DNA of 60,023 nucleotides from Nitrospira sp. (GTDB lineage Bacteria; Nitrospirota; Nitrospiria; Nitrospirales; Nitrospiraceae), in contig JAHBWO010000006.1 of NCBI GenBank assembly GCA_019636945.1, positions 1 through 60,023 of the forward strand, in the 5' to 3' direction. Positions within the stretch are counted from its first letter, which is position 1; the number at the start of each line of letters is the position of its first letter. Below, one piece after another: positions 34,407 to 43,556 of the stretch. A program made the position numbers and the translations under genes. The notes below the pieces were generated by a model, which was not told the origin of the DNA, searched no databases, and saw only the letters and a list, made by a program, of their open reading frames with translations.

Positions 34407-34788
34407 TCAATCGCTCGACAGATTCTCGTAAGCTCATAAGAACGCTGAGAAAAAGAGAGGGTGGGGAGGGAGCTCCTCACCCTCTCTTTTTGTGTGTCAG
34501 GCTACAGCAGGCACGAGGGTCCCATGCTCTTCATGACACCTTTCCGACGTAGTTAGTACATTCTCCCCTTCAGCTGTTTCTACAATCCAGATTCTGGACG
34601 GTCTGTGTCGCTATCCCCTCGTTTGGGGGTTGGGAATATTGGCGTTGGAAGGCTTGGGGGGATTGCACCTTGCATACAAAAAAGGGTACAGTCCGCCGGA
34701 CGAGCCAGAATCGCGATAAAAGAGTACATACGGTTAGGAAATACAGCGAACATCGACGTTCTTATTTTGAACAATTAGGAGGGCGACT
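34407..34788. other. Intergenic region between cytochrome and secreted repeat protein
   Basis: It begins with a terminator (34451-34491). A possible promoter TTGCAC, 18-base spacer, TACAGT lies at 34663-34692, about 100 bp before the next ATG. No other feature is visible. Confidence 0.4.
34451..34491 (+). terminator. Rho-independent terminator of the cytochrome gene
   Basis: Left arm aaaagagagggtg pairs with caccctctctttt, followed by a T-run. The A-run on the 5' side makes it potentially bidirectional. Sequence is closely similar to the terminator at 36687. Confidence 0.85.
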
Positions 34789-36627
34789 ATGCGCAGCCTA
34801 TGTCCATGGGTGCAGTGCCGAGGAGCAGTTGTAGCAGCATCGCTCGCGCTTGTGTCAGCGGGAATCACGTTCAGTGTAGCTACAGAAATCACTTATGCCG
34901 CAGAGGGCTCCCTCCCACCAGCTATCGTGGCGGCAGACCTTGAATACAATGGACGTGTTGCCGTCGGAGGGGAGCCCGTGACGGTCAAGATTGCCACTCC
35001 GAACAAGAATGGCGTGATGACCTTTCAGGGCACAGCCGGGCAACGCATCAATCTCGGTTTTAGTTCGGTCAGCCTCACACAGTTTCAGGTGTCGGTTTAT
35101 GGGCCGGATGGGAGTCTGATTGCCAGACAGCCGACCGCCGTCAGGAACTATTATGCCACTATGGGCACTCGACCACTCTCCTCACAGACACAGGTCCAGA
35201 CATCTGCCACTGCGTACCAATTTACTGCTGATTCAGGTGCGACCATCTCCTCGAGCGAGATGAACGGCAGCAGCATAGACCTTGTCGAATTGCCGGCAAC
35301 CGGGGGCTATACGATTTTCTTCGATCCCCTCAGCACCTACACCGGAAGCTTCACGATCACCGTTTCACATGAGCTGGAGGGTACGATCGTGCCCCAGGGT
35401 TCGGCGGTACAGGTTGCTATCGGCCGTGCCGGGCAAAACGCTCGGTACACATTCTCCGGTAACAGCGGGCAGGCGGTTAGCTTGCAGTTGAGCGATGTGA
35501 CGATCAGAAGCGGGTATGTGTCAATCCTCAAGCCGGACGGCAGTCCCCTGGGGCAGCCTACCTCATTCGCCTATGCGGGTGCGGTGGTCGATGCACAAGT
35601 TCTTCCGACCTCCGGGACGTATGTGGTTCTGATCGATCCGGAGTTAAGCTATACCGGAAACGTAAAGCTTGCGCTCTACAATGCTCCGGATCTCCTGGGC
35701 AATATCATGATCGACCAGATGACGGTCACCCCAACATTGACCGTACCGGGTCAACGCGCGCTGTATACCTTTAATGCGTCGGCGGGCCAATGGGTCAACC
35801 TCGGTCTCACCGGCGTCTCAATCGCCTCGAGCACGTTGTCGCTGTTGAAACCGGATGGCAACAAGTTGGTATCCACCACAATCGGTTCCAGCGGCGGCAG
35901 CCTGGATCCAGGCATGGCATTACCAGAAACAGGAGCCTACACGATCGTCGTGGATCCAGTCGGCAATAACACCGGCAGCATGACTCTTGCGTTGTCGTCA
36001 CCCGTTACTGGTACGCTCGCGCTTGATGGAGCACCGGTGACTCTGAGCCTGAATAAACCAGGCAAGACCGCACGCTACACGTTCAATGGTAATGCCGGAC
36101 AATGGGTGAGTCTTGGCCTCACAGCGGTAGGACTGACGTCGAGCAGCGTGTCGCTGTTGGGCCAGGATGGAATCCCGCTGGCCTCGACTACGGTAGGGAC
36201 GGCGGGTGGCGCACTCGAAATTTCAAATCCGCTGCCGACCACCGGTGCCTATACCGTATTTGTTCGTCCGGGGGGGCCTTATACCGGCAACATGACGCTG
36301 ACACTCTCGACAGAGGTGTCGGACTCGCTCAAGATCAACGCCGCGCCCAGGCCGATCATGATCAGCCGGCCTGGTCAGAGTGGTCGCTATACGTTTAGCG
36401 GTACGGCTAATCAGCAGATCACGATCAAAGCGACCAATAATAAGTTCGACAGCGTAGCAGTGAATCTCTATACGCCAAGCGGAGTCTTGCAAGCAGGGGC
36501 GACGAGTTCCGCGTCCAACTTTAACCTCAACACGGTGACGTTGGCCACGACAGACACGTACACGATCACCATCAACCCTGCGCTAGCGGAAACAGGGAGC
36601 ATTCACTTACAAGTAACCAGCCAGTAG
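34789..36627 (+). CDS. Secreted protein with five pre-peptidase-type beta repeats
   Basis: 612 residues. Signal sequence (GAVVAASLALVSAGITFSVA) then five related beta-sandwich units starting near residues 50, 196, 302, 406 and 510, about 104 residues apart (the first is longer). Each carries a (A/G)RYTF-(N/S)G-AGQ(W)V-L-L pattern, a LLKPDG-type turn and a LPxTGxYT-(V/F)-(V/I)DP strand, which resembles bacterial pre-peptidase C-terminal (PPC) domains. There is no protease domain, so it may be an adhesin or surface-layer protein. Start supported by aggaggg. It is flanked by two near-identical terminators. Confidence 0.7.
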   Translation: MRSLCPWVQCRGAVVAASLALVSAGITFSVATEITYAAEGSLPPAIVAADLEYNGRVAVGGEPVTVKIATPNKNGVMTFQGTAGQRINLGFSSVSLTQFQVSVYGPDGSLIARQPTAVRNYYATMGTRPLSSQTQVQTSATAYQFTADSGATISSSEMNGSSIDLVELPATGGYTIFFDPLSTYTGSFTITVSHELEGTIVPQGSAVQVAIGRAGQNARYTFSGNSGQAVSLQLSDVTIRSGYVSILKPDGSPLGQPTSFAYAGAVVDAQVLPTSGTYVVLIDPELSYTGNVKLALYNAPDLLGNIMIDQMTVTPTLTVPGQRALYTFNASAGQWVNLGLTGVSIASSTLSLLKPDGNKLVSTTIGSSGGSLDPGMALPETGAYTIVVDPVGNNTGSMTLALSSPVTGTLALDGAPVTLSLNKPGKTARYTFNGNAGQWVSLGLTAVGLTSSSVSLLGQDGIPLASTTVGTAGGALEISNPLPTTGAYTVFVRPGGPYTGNMTLTLSTEVSDSLKINAAPRPIMISRPGQSGRYTFSGTANQQITIKATNNKFDSVAVNLYTPSGVLQAGATSSASNFNLNTVTLATTDTYTITINPALAETGSIHLQVTSQ

Positions 36628-36963
36628 AAGCTGTGTGTAAGAATAGAGGTGGTCACTCGCCTGTATTCGCATCGGAGCTGATAACGAGAGGGTGGGGAGG
36701 CAACTTCTCACCCTCTTTTTCTATCACATCACTAGCGACTGCACGCCAGTAGTGGGATTTCCACCATACTGTGCGAGAGCGTGACTACTGACAGCAAACG
36801 GCATAGGCTCTGTCTGCGTCGTGAGCACTGTACTTGACTCAGTAACAGGAAGTTCAGGCCAGTATCATAGAGAGGAGTATTAACATGGACTCCTATTACC
36901 CCAGCTAGCGTCTAGCGATGAGTCTCCATCTGGGTCCTTTATGAGTCAGCAACCCTTATAGGT
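36628..36963. other. Intergenic region
   Basis: Contains the terminator at 36687-36720. The remainder, up to the ATG at 36964 of the scrambled DUF3800 gene, shows no recognised element. Confidence 0.4.
36687..36720 (+). terminator. Rho-independent terminator of the secreted repeat protein
   Basis: agagggtg pairs with caccctct, followed by ttttt. The core gagggtggggagg is shared with the terminator at 34451, suggesting one was copied from the other. Confidence 0.8.
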
Positions 36964-37065
36964 ATGTTCACTGCGTACTTTGATGCTAGCCGCCAGGAGC
37001 ACGAGCACCCCTATATGGTTGTAGCGGGTTTTGTGTCGAGCGTAAAGGTTTGGTCTTATGTTTGA
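36964..37065 (+). pseudogene. DUF3800 gene, N-terminal fragment
   Basis: 34 codons read MFTAYFDASRQEHEHPYMVV and then AGFVSSVKVW before a TGA. The AYFDAS start with its Asp and the AGFVSS strand match the N-terminus of DUF3800 proteins. The following part of the same domain is found on the opposite strand, so the gene was broken here. An in-frame correction by one base would read on FERWRWEF toward a GAATTC at 37079. Confidence 0.75.
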
Positions 37066-37490
37066 AAGATGGCGCTGGGAATTCCTGCTCGTCGAAGTAC
37101 GCCCTCAATTGACCACTCCCAGGATCACCTGACTCATAAATATATGCGATGGGCGTTTTGACATTTTGCCGTCTAGCCCATAGCTTGACACGTTCTGCAC
37201 AAGCCAAAGCACATAACACATAGGCATTGATCTTTGACTTTCTTTTCCTTTCTTGGGAAAAAGATTCTTTCCAATCATTGATCTCATACCGACACTAAAC
37301 TTATGGAAGGTATGCTTCTTGATCACACCCAACAAATCGCACCATAGGCGTAGTCGCTTATCCTCTTTGCCTTTCCATTCTATAAATTCACCTCTAAAGT
37401 TCTGGCAATCTGCCGCATGAAATGTCTTGAGGTGATAATTACCAAGAACTGCCCGCCATTCATCCGAGAATTCAGGAGGACCGCACCGTT
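37040..37490 (-). pseudogene. DUF3800 gene, inverted central part, frameshifted
   Basis: Read on the minus strand, this gives the DUF3800 core: FSDEWRAVLGNYHLKTFHAA, DCQNFRGEFIEWKGKEDKRL, then after a one-base shift near 37290 INAYVLCALACAERVKLWAR, TPIAYIYESGDPGSG, YFDEQEFPAPSFKHK. These segments belong between the plus-strand fragments at 36964 and 37475. The inversion endpoints fall near 37040-37085 and 37465-37490; both zones contain GAATTC (37079 and 37468). It has lost its reading frame and is not expected to be functional. Confidence 0.75.
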
Positions 37491-37727
37491 GATGGGATTT
37501 ACTACCCCGCCACAGTTCCTCTTCAAGCCGCTGATTTTCTTGCATACGAAATCTTCTTGATGAAAAAGATATTTCGCAAAAATGGGCTTCCCTCTCTCGG
37601 GCGCCCGATGCGTGAATTTGTCGACCTACCTGAAGCCACAAAAGTCTACTCAGGTGATCGACTCAAAGAACTTGAGAAGACCTTTGATTTCCCTAAAAAG
37701 GTGAATGGTATCTGGAGACCATTCTAG
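37475..37727 (+). pseudogene. DUF3800 gene, C-terminal fragment
   Basis: Plus strand again: EDRTVDGIYYPATVPLQAAD continues FLAYEIFLMKK and RPMREFVDLPEATKVY, ending at TAG 37725-37727. PLQAADFLAYE is the best-conserved C-terminal motif of DUF3800. The frame differs from that of the N-terminal fragment. The family is often tied to mobile or defence regions, but its activity is unknown to me. Confidence 0.75.
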
Positions 37728-37839
37728 CAACGGTTATCCCTGCTTTCCATTGATCGTGGGAGGAAATTGGGGTCTGGTCGTGTACGTTGCAGACAGAGTT
37801 CGAATCTTGTGCTGTTTGAACAGGGAAGTATTGCCAGAG

Positions 37840-39696
37840 TTAAGGCGCTTCCGATGCCGCAAGTGAGGGCAGTGTGGTGAGAACCAGGTCCGCGGCTTTG
37901 TCGTCCGGTTTCAGCAGTGGGATCATTTGCGGGCGTTGGGTCGCATTAAACTGAGATTTTGATGCCCATGTGACTTTCTGTCGTACGAATCCACTCACCT
38001 CTCCAAACGTGATCTTCCCATCTCGGTTTGTATCCGCTTCTCCGCGCAGACCGCGCAATAAATAATAGGTAAAGAGTCCGTGACGATGGTTGTCGTCATC
38101 GACTCCGGTGGCAAGGCCCTCGACGGCGATCAAGCGAATCGTGTTCTCTCCGTCCAGGTCCCATCGTGGGGTAGAGGGTGTCTTGACCTGATCGACAATG
38201 GGAGCAGTCTTCCCGTCGAAGATCAAGATGGCCTGCCGAGGATTGAGCTTCGCAAGGACCGATTCCAGGGCACTCAGACGATAGAGACTGGTTGGGGTCT
38301 TGGTTCCGTCATACGGGACGAGGAAGACCTCTCCCCGAGGGGAGACCATTGCTTGGCCTGAAAAATAGATAATGACGACTCCATCTTTCGTCGAACGAGT
38401 CGGGAGCCATTCACGCAGGGTTTTCTCGATCTGTGCAGAGGTGGCCTTGCGGTCCGTTAATAGCGCGATATTGGAAGAAGGTACGCCTCCGAGCGTTTGG
38501 AAGTACTTGGCAACCGTTTCCGCATCGTGGGTGGCATGCTTGCGCGATGGAATCTGCTGCGTGAGGGTCGAGCTGAGGCCGATGGCAATGACGGAGGTGT
38601 CCGGGTGCAGAATAGGTGATGCCTGAGCTGACACCTGATCGACATCATCGCCTCTGGTTCCCGTCGGAGCGATCGTAAAGGACAGTGTTTGAGGTGGGGC
38701 TTCGGCGCCAGTGCGTTCTGCTACGATCACCTGGATTTCGGCCGGTTCCGGCTGTGCGAGCAGGGGTAGGGTGGCGACAAACTCCACCGATCTGGTTTGG
38801 CCAGGCTGTAGCGGCGGGATTCTCAAGACCGTCGTGGGAAAATGTTCGAGGGTGAGTCGAGTTCCGGTCAAAGAAGCCGAGGCGTGCTCCACCAAGGTTG
38901 ATCCTGTGTTCACGACGTCGACACGGACGCGAATATGTTCGCCACCTTCGAGCAGGAGGTCACTGTTTTCATCGAGTAAGAGCGCCTTGAATCGGAGGGT
39001 GGTTGAAGCAGTAGGGCCGCTTGGTTGGCCGGCAGGTGTCGGGCTCAAGGCGGGGGCCACGGCGAGGCTTCCCGGTGATGGAGCAGTCGGCTCGGTTGCG
39101 CTGAGGTTGTCATGGCTTTCCACAGCCTGCTTTGCCATGAGGGCAACCCTGGCTGCAAAGTCGATCGAGGTGTCCTGGACGAACGGATCAATAATGTAAT
39201 CACAGTTCTTTGAGACTTGTTCAAGTCGCAACCGTTCCTGACGGGACACCGCGATGTCCGTCTGCCGGAGCAACGCTCCCGTGCGGTCATAGACACGGGC
39301 GATCGCATTGAGATGGATGATGGCCGGAGCGCGGTCGTAGAGCGCCTCTTTGTTGAGGTCGAATGACGAGTCAATGAGATCGACCTGGACGACATGATCC
39401 GCTGGGCCGGCAGTTTCTCCTCCGTCTACAATCACACGGTCAAAGGTTCGGTGAAGACCCTGCTGCAACGCGTCTTGTAAGCGTTCCCCTAACGGGACTT
39501 CCTGGAGTTGCCCGCATGTATTCGTATAGCGAAGCGTGAGGTCCTTGAGGGCCGAGGATGTCTCCAGTTTGGCACTGGCGGCAAGAGGGGTGCCCATTGG
39601 GGCAAACTCAAGATGCGTCGCACAACCGGCGAGGACGAGGAGTGCGGCGCCGCTCCAAGCGTTCGCCAGAATGCGCATATCGCAGAGTCGATTCAT
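37840..39696 (-). CDS. Caspase-fold lipoprotein lacking the catalytic dyad
   Basis: 618 residues. Lipobox LAGC (~25), an N-terminal domain (~30-190) of unknown type, a beta-sandwich middle (~235-345) and a C-terminal peptidase C14-like domain (~365-590). The expected His motif SGHG reads YFSGQAM and the expected DxC motif reads IFDGKTAP, so both catalytic residues are replaced. A calcium-type loop DTNRDGKITFGEV is at ~575. Probably a non-enzymatic surface or periplasmic scaffold. Single gene. Confidence 0.7.
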   Translation of the reverse strand: MNRLCDMRILANAWSGAALLVLAGCATHLEFAPMGTPLAASAKLETSSALKDLTLRYTNTCGQLQEVPLGERLQDALQQGLHRTFDRVIVDGGETAGPADHVVQVDLIDSSFDLNKEALYDRAPAIIHLNAIARVYDRTGALLRQTDIAVSRQERLRLEQVSKNCDYIIDPFVQDTSIDFAARVALMAKQAVESHDNLSATEPTAPSPGSLAVAPALSPTPAGQPSGPTASTTLRFKALLLDENSDLLLEGGEHIRVRVDVVNTGSTLVEHASASLTGTRLTLEHFPTTVLRIPPLQPGQTRSVEFVATLPLLAQPEPAEIQVIVAERTGAEAPPQTLSFTIAPTGTRGDDVDQVSAQASPILHPDTSVIAIGLSSTLTQQIPSRKHATHDAETVAKYFQTLGGVPSSNIALLTDRKATSAQIEKTLREWLPTRSTKDGVVIIYFSGQAMVSPRGEVFLVPYDGTKTPTSLYRLSALESVLAKLNPRQAILIFDGKTAPIVDQVKTPSTPRWDLDGENTIRLIAVEGLATGVDDDNHRHGLFTYYLLRGLRGEADTNRDGKITFGEVSGFVRQKVTWASKSQFNATQRPQMIPLLKPDDKAADLVLTTLPSLAASEAP

Positions 39697-40008
39697 ATGG
39701 GCTCTTGCCAGGCCTTCTTTCTTTTATTCTTGTATGATAGCCCTAACCGTTTGTCACGGTACTGGAAACCTCACATGAATGCAACGGGGCTGCAAAGGGA
39801 GGCCTGGTTTACAATACCGACGGTCTGGTACGGTAATAACATGTCATGCGCTTGCCGATTAATACGGATCGTGTTCAGCGCCCGTCACCGCACCTTTTCT
39901 TCTTTGAAGCCGGTCGAACGAGTAGTGTAAAATGGATTGTTAAACTGGTGTAGGGGCCTATTTCCAATAGGACTCTGAACAAGAGTCACATCCTGGAGGA
40001 ATTCAGAT
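39697..40008. other. Divergent intergenic region before degP
   Basis: No gene is seen. A likely degP promoter is at 39904-39933 and a ribosome binding site just before 40009. No further structure is recognised. Confidence 0.4.
39904..39933 (+). promoter_or_regulatory. Putative degP promoter
   Basis: TTGAAG (39904-39909), 18-base spacer, TAAAAT (39928-39933). The -10 is good, the -35 moderate. The leader would be about 70 nt. Confidence 0.4.
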
Positions 40009-41511
40009 ATGTTCATGTGGACTCAGAAATCGACGAACATGCTCATGGCTTGTGGATTAGCCGTATCTGCTCTGATCGGAAGCGGATGCGTGTCGCCTGT
40101 CTCGGCTTCAGGGGTTCCTCCGGCATGGGCCCAGGGGTTCTCGGAGATTGTGAAAAAGACGATGCCGGCCGTTGTGAACATTGCCGTCACCGGTGGAGGG
40201 GAGGGGAGTCGGAGGCGAGGAGGGGTTCCGCCGAACCCATTCGGGACGCCGCCTCCTGGGGATGAGCCTGGCGGTGAATCACCGATTCCACCGGCTCCAC
40301 ATGGCCCTCCCGGTCCGCACGGCAAACCTGATCAGAGTGCCGGCTCGGGAGTCATTCTCGATGCCAGCGGGTATATCGTGACCAACAATCACGTTGTGGA
40401 AGGGGCGACCCAGATTACTGTCACGCTGAGCGACCGGCGGGAGTTTTCCGCCAAGATTGTCGGGACCGATCCGAAGACCGATTTGGCGGTGGTCAAGATC
40501 GATGCCAAGGATCTGCCGTCGCTCAAGTGGGCGGAGTATGAGAAGCTCCAGGTCGGGGATCTCGTGTTGGCCGTCGGAAGTCCATTCGGCTTGAGCTCGA
40601 CCGTGACGCTCGGGATTATCAGTGCATTAGGGCGTGGCAATGTGGGAATTGCCGACTATGAAGACTTTATCCAGACCGATGCGGCCATCAACCCTGGAAA
40701 TTCTGGTGGAGCACTCGTCAATATGAATGGGGATCTGATCGGGATCAACACCGCGATTTTCTCAAGGACCGGCGGATCGGAAGGCATTGGGTTTGCGATT
40801 CCCAGCAGCATCGCACTGGATATCGTCGATAGCCTCCAAAAGACCGGGAAAGTCGTGCGCGGATGGATGGGCGTGGCGATTCAGGAGATTACGCCGGCCT
40901 TGGCAAAATCCTTCAAGCTTCCGGATCAGCGGAAGGGGGTTTTGATCAGCGACGTCAATGAAAATGGCCCCTCGCATGCCGCAGGAATCAAGCGGGGTGA
41001 TGTGGTGGTGGCGTTCAATGGGAAGGAAGTGCAGACGGTCAGCCAGCTGCGCAACCTCGTTGCCAGAACGGTCGTCGGCAAAGATGCCCAGGTAAAGGTC
41101 GTCCGCGAAGGGAAGGAACAGGTCATTGCCGTGAAGGTGGCTGAGCGTCCCTCTGATGAAGTCTTGGCCAAGAAGGAGCCGGGGCCACCGAAGGAAGCGG
41201 GAGAGCAGATCAAGCCACCGGACAATGTGCTGGCGTCGCTTCGTGTCCAGGCTCTGGACAATGCGTTGATGAGCCAATTGAATATTCCTTCCAAGACGGC
41301 CGGCGTGGTGATCATCTCGGTGGAGTCGGGTGGACAGGCGGAAGCGGCCGGCTTGCAGCGCGGCGATGTCATCCAAGAAGTCAACCATGAATCCGTCAAG
41401 ACGCTCAGCGAGTACCAAAAGGCCGCCGAGAAAATTAAAAAAGACGAGCTTGCGGTCTTGCTGGTCAATCGTCAGGGGAACAGCCTCTTCGTAGCGATCA
41501 ATCCGAAGTAA
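40009..41511 (+). CDS. degP: Do-family serine protease DegP/HtrA
   Basis: 500 residues. Signal sequence, then a Gly/Pro/Arg-rich loop (~62-108), the protease domain with triad His128 (TNNHVV), Asp158 (KTDLAVV) and Ser232 (GNSGGAL), and two PDZ domains (~290-380 and ~405-495). It degrades or refolds misfolded proteins in the periplasm. Start supported by ggagg 8 nt upstream. tatC follows about 100 bp later, which suits a protein-export quality-control role. Confidence 0.95.
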   Translation: MFMWTQKSTNMLMACGLAVSALIGSGCVSPVSASGVPPAWAQGFSEIVKKTMPAVVNIAVTGGGEGSRRRGGVPPNPFGTPPPGDEPGGESPIPPAPHGPPGPHGKPDQSAGSGVILDASGYIVTNNHVVEGATQITVTLSDRREFSAKIVGTDPKTDLAVVKIDAKDLPSLKWAEYEKLQVGDLVLAVGSPFGLSSTVTLGIISALGRGNVGIADYEDFIQTDAAINPGNSGGALVNMNGDLIGINTAIFSRTGGSEGIGFAIPSSIALDIVDSLQKTGKVVRGWMGVAIQEITPALAKSFKLPDQRKGVLISDVNENGPSHAAGIKRGDVVVAFNGKEVQTVSQLRNLVARTVVGKDAQVKVVREGKEQVIAVKVAERPSDEVLAKKEPGPPKEAGEQIKPPDNVLASLRVQALDNALMSQLNIPSKTAGVVIISVESGGQAEAAGLQRGDVIQEVNHESVKTLSEYQKAAEKIKKDELAVLLVNRQGNSLFVAINPK

Positions 41512-41531
41512 GAAGCACAGGGGTATTTGTT

Positions 41532-41593
41532 GATCCGTCGATCTGTTGATTGCCAGAAGCCTGATCGGCAGATCGCCGGATCGACAGATTCCA
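41532..41593 (+). repeat. Degenerate 8-bp tandem repeat between degP and tatC
   Basis: Units starting with GAT: gatccgtc, gatctgtt, gattgcca, a 7-mer gaagcct, then gatcggca, gatcgccg, gatcgaca, gattccag. Period is 8 rather than 7, otherwise the same kind of degenerate array as at 902, 6923, 12371, 44862 and 56694. Confidence 0.6.
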
Positions 41594-41609
41594 GTTTGTA
41601 CGAGGCTCT

Positions 41610-42548
41610 GTGTTGAACAAACTGAACCAGTGGCTGCAAGACTCGGTGTTCAAGCCGCTGGAAGATAAGAAGATGCCGGTCATGGAACACCTGGTGGAGT
41701 TCCAGGTCCGGCTGACACGTGCGGTGATCGCCTTGGCGGTCGTGTTCATGGGGACCTTCCTATATGCCGACGCACTCGTCAAATGGCTACGCGTTCCGCT
41801 CCAGAACATGTTTGTTCCCAGTCAGTTAACATGGGAACCCACCGACCTCCCAACTGTGCCGTTTGTGTTCCTCGCTCCGGCGGAGGCGCTTTGGCAGAAC
41901 GTCAAGGTGGCGGGCTTGTGTGCCATTGTGCTTGCCATGCCGTATTTGCTGTATGAAATCTGGCGGTTCGTGGTTCCTGGGCTACACGCCCAAGAACGGC
42001 GGTTTGTCGGCCCGTTCGTGTGTGTCAGCGCGGCGGCATTTTATGCGGGGGCGGGCTTTTCATTTTTTTTCGTTCTACCGTTTGCGTTAAATTTTTTGAT
42101 TTCGTACGGCGTCAATGCAGGATTTGCGCCGCAGATTTCTATTGCGCAATATGTCGGATTCGCTCTCTGGTTTCTAATGGTGTTCGGGCTGATTTTTGAA
42201 GTGCCGTTGGCGCTGACGCTTATGGCGAAGCTCGGATGGGTGGATGCGCCGTTTTTGATTCAATACTGGAAGTGGGCGCTATTAGGGTCGTTCGTGATTG
42301 CCGCCATCCTGACTCCCACGCCTGACCCATTCAATCAAACGCTGATGGCCGGTCCGATGTTTCTGCTCTATTGGGTCGGGATTTTTGGTGCGAAAGTCTT
42401 TGGGAAAAAACCAGCTGCCGAGTCCGATCAACCGTCTGTTCCAACGACGGCGATGGCGGGAGTGGGCGGGAGTGCCGCTGGGGTGGCGATGCCGAACTCT
42501 TCCACGGGTGAGGACTACGTGGGAGTTCCCGGAGGACGACCGCGTTAG
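41610..42548 (+). CDS. tatC: Twin-arginine translocase subunit TatC
   Basis: 312 residues, GTG start. Six membrane segments. The N-terminal signal MPVMEHLVEFQVRLTRA and the PYLLYEIWRFVVPGLHAQER loop carry the TatC signature, including the Glu and Pro that contact the twin-arginine signal. The C-terminus is extended by ~45 Ala/Gly/Ser-rich residues. It exports folded cofactor proteins such as molybdoenzymes. No tatA or tatB is in the window. Confidence 0.93.
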   Translation: MLNKLNQWLQDSVFKPLEDKKMPVMEHLVEFQVRLTRAVIALAVVFMGTFLYADALVKWLRVPLQNMFVPSQLTWEPTDLPTVPFVFLAPAEALWQNVKVAGLCAIVLAMPYLLYEIWRFVVPGLHAQERRFVGPFVCVSAAAFYAGAGFSFFFVLPFALNFLISYGVNAGFAPQISIAQYVGFALWFLMVFGLIFEVPLALTLMAKLGWVDAPFLIQYWKWALLGSFVIAAILTPTPDPFNQTLMAGPMFLLYWVGIFGAKVFGKKPAAESDQPSVPTTAMAGVGGSAAGVAMPNSSTGEDYVGVPGGRPR

Positions 42549-42587
42549 CAAAGATGTTGAACGAACCGTTTATGAGAAAGACTATTC

Positions 42588-43556
42588 ATGGCTCGTGAAC
42601 TCAATGTGATCAATAACAGTGGAAGCGGAGATGCGTGCACCTACATGTGGGCCTGCGCCATCTGTGATGAAACAGAACAATGTCAAAAGGATAAGGAAGG
42701 GCATAGCCGCTGGCTGGTGGCCAAGCGGATGGAGCGGATTGAGTACAAGGTACTCATCATGAGCAACAAGGGTGGTGTGGGGAAGAGTACCTGCACCACG
42801 AATATCGCGGTGAGTTTGGCTCTCAAGGGATGGCATGTTGGGATCTGCGATATGGACATCCATGGTCCCAATATTCCCAAGATGGTCGGGGCCGAAGGAC
42901 AGAAGCTCAAGATCAGCACTTCCGGCGGGATTATTCCCTTCCAGGCGTATAATTTGAAGATTGCCTCCATGTCGTTTCTGTTGCAGAACTCAGACGATCC
43001 CATTATCTGGCGAGATGCCTATAAGTATGAATTCATCAATCAGCTTCTGGGCGGAGTCGATTGGCAAGACCTGAATTTTCTCCTGATCGATCTTCCTCCG
43101 GGGACCGGCAATGAATCAGTCACCACGATCGACTTGCTCGGCCAGGTCAGCGGCGCTGTCATTGTCACGACTCCTCAGGAAGTGGCGCTGCTCGATTCTC
43201 GCAAATCAGTGACGTTTTGTAAGGATAGTGAAGTGCCCATCATCGGCATCGTGGAAAACATGAGCGGGCTTGAGTGTCCACATTGCCATACGCAGATCGA
43301 TGTGTTTCGAAAGGGCGGTGGGGAAGCTTCTGCGAGCGACATGGGGGTTCCGTTCCTCGGGCGAATTCCGCTCGATCCGGACGTGGTTACGCAATCGGAT
43401 GCCGGAGAACCTTTCGCGCTTTTCAACTCTGATACCCCTACGGCGGAGGCTTACCACCAGATTGCCAATCAGGTCGAAGGGTTCTGTAAGAAAGGGGCAT
43501 CGCTCCTGAAAGTGGGAAAGCCGACCGCCGGGCCAATGAGAGGAATCAGTCAGTGA
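42588..43556 (+). CDS. Mrp/NBP35-type Fe-S cluster carrier ATPase
   Basis: 322 residues. An N-terminal Cys cluster (CTYMWACAICDETEQC, ~17-32) precedes the deviant Walker A motif SNKGGVGKSTCTTN (~59-72), DMDIHGPNIPK, the LIDLPPGTGNE motif and a C-terminal CPHC pair (~227) that binds the bridging cluster. The family delivers [4Fe-4S] clusters to apoproteins. The extra N-terminal Cys set is more like NBP35 than short ApbC proteins. It overlaps moeA by 4 bp. Confidence 0.9.
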   Translation: MARELNVINNSGSGDACTYMWACAICDETEQCQKDKEGHSRWLVAKRMERIEYKVLIMSNKGGVGKSTCTTNIAVSLALKGWHVGICDMDIHGPNIPKMVGAEGQKLKISTSGGIIPFQAYNLKIASMSFLLQNSDDPIIWRDAYKYEFINQLLGGVDWQDLNFLLIDLPPGTGNESVTTIDLLGQVSGAVIVTTPQEVALLDSRKSVTFCKDSEVPIIGIVENMSGLECPHCHTQIDVFRKGGGEASASDMGVPFLGRIPLDPDVVTQSDAGEPFALFNSDTPTAEAYHQIANQVEGFCKKGASLLKVGKPTAGPMRGISQ

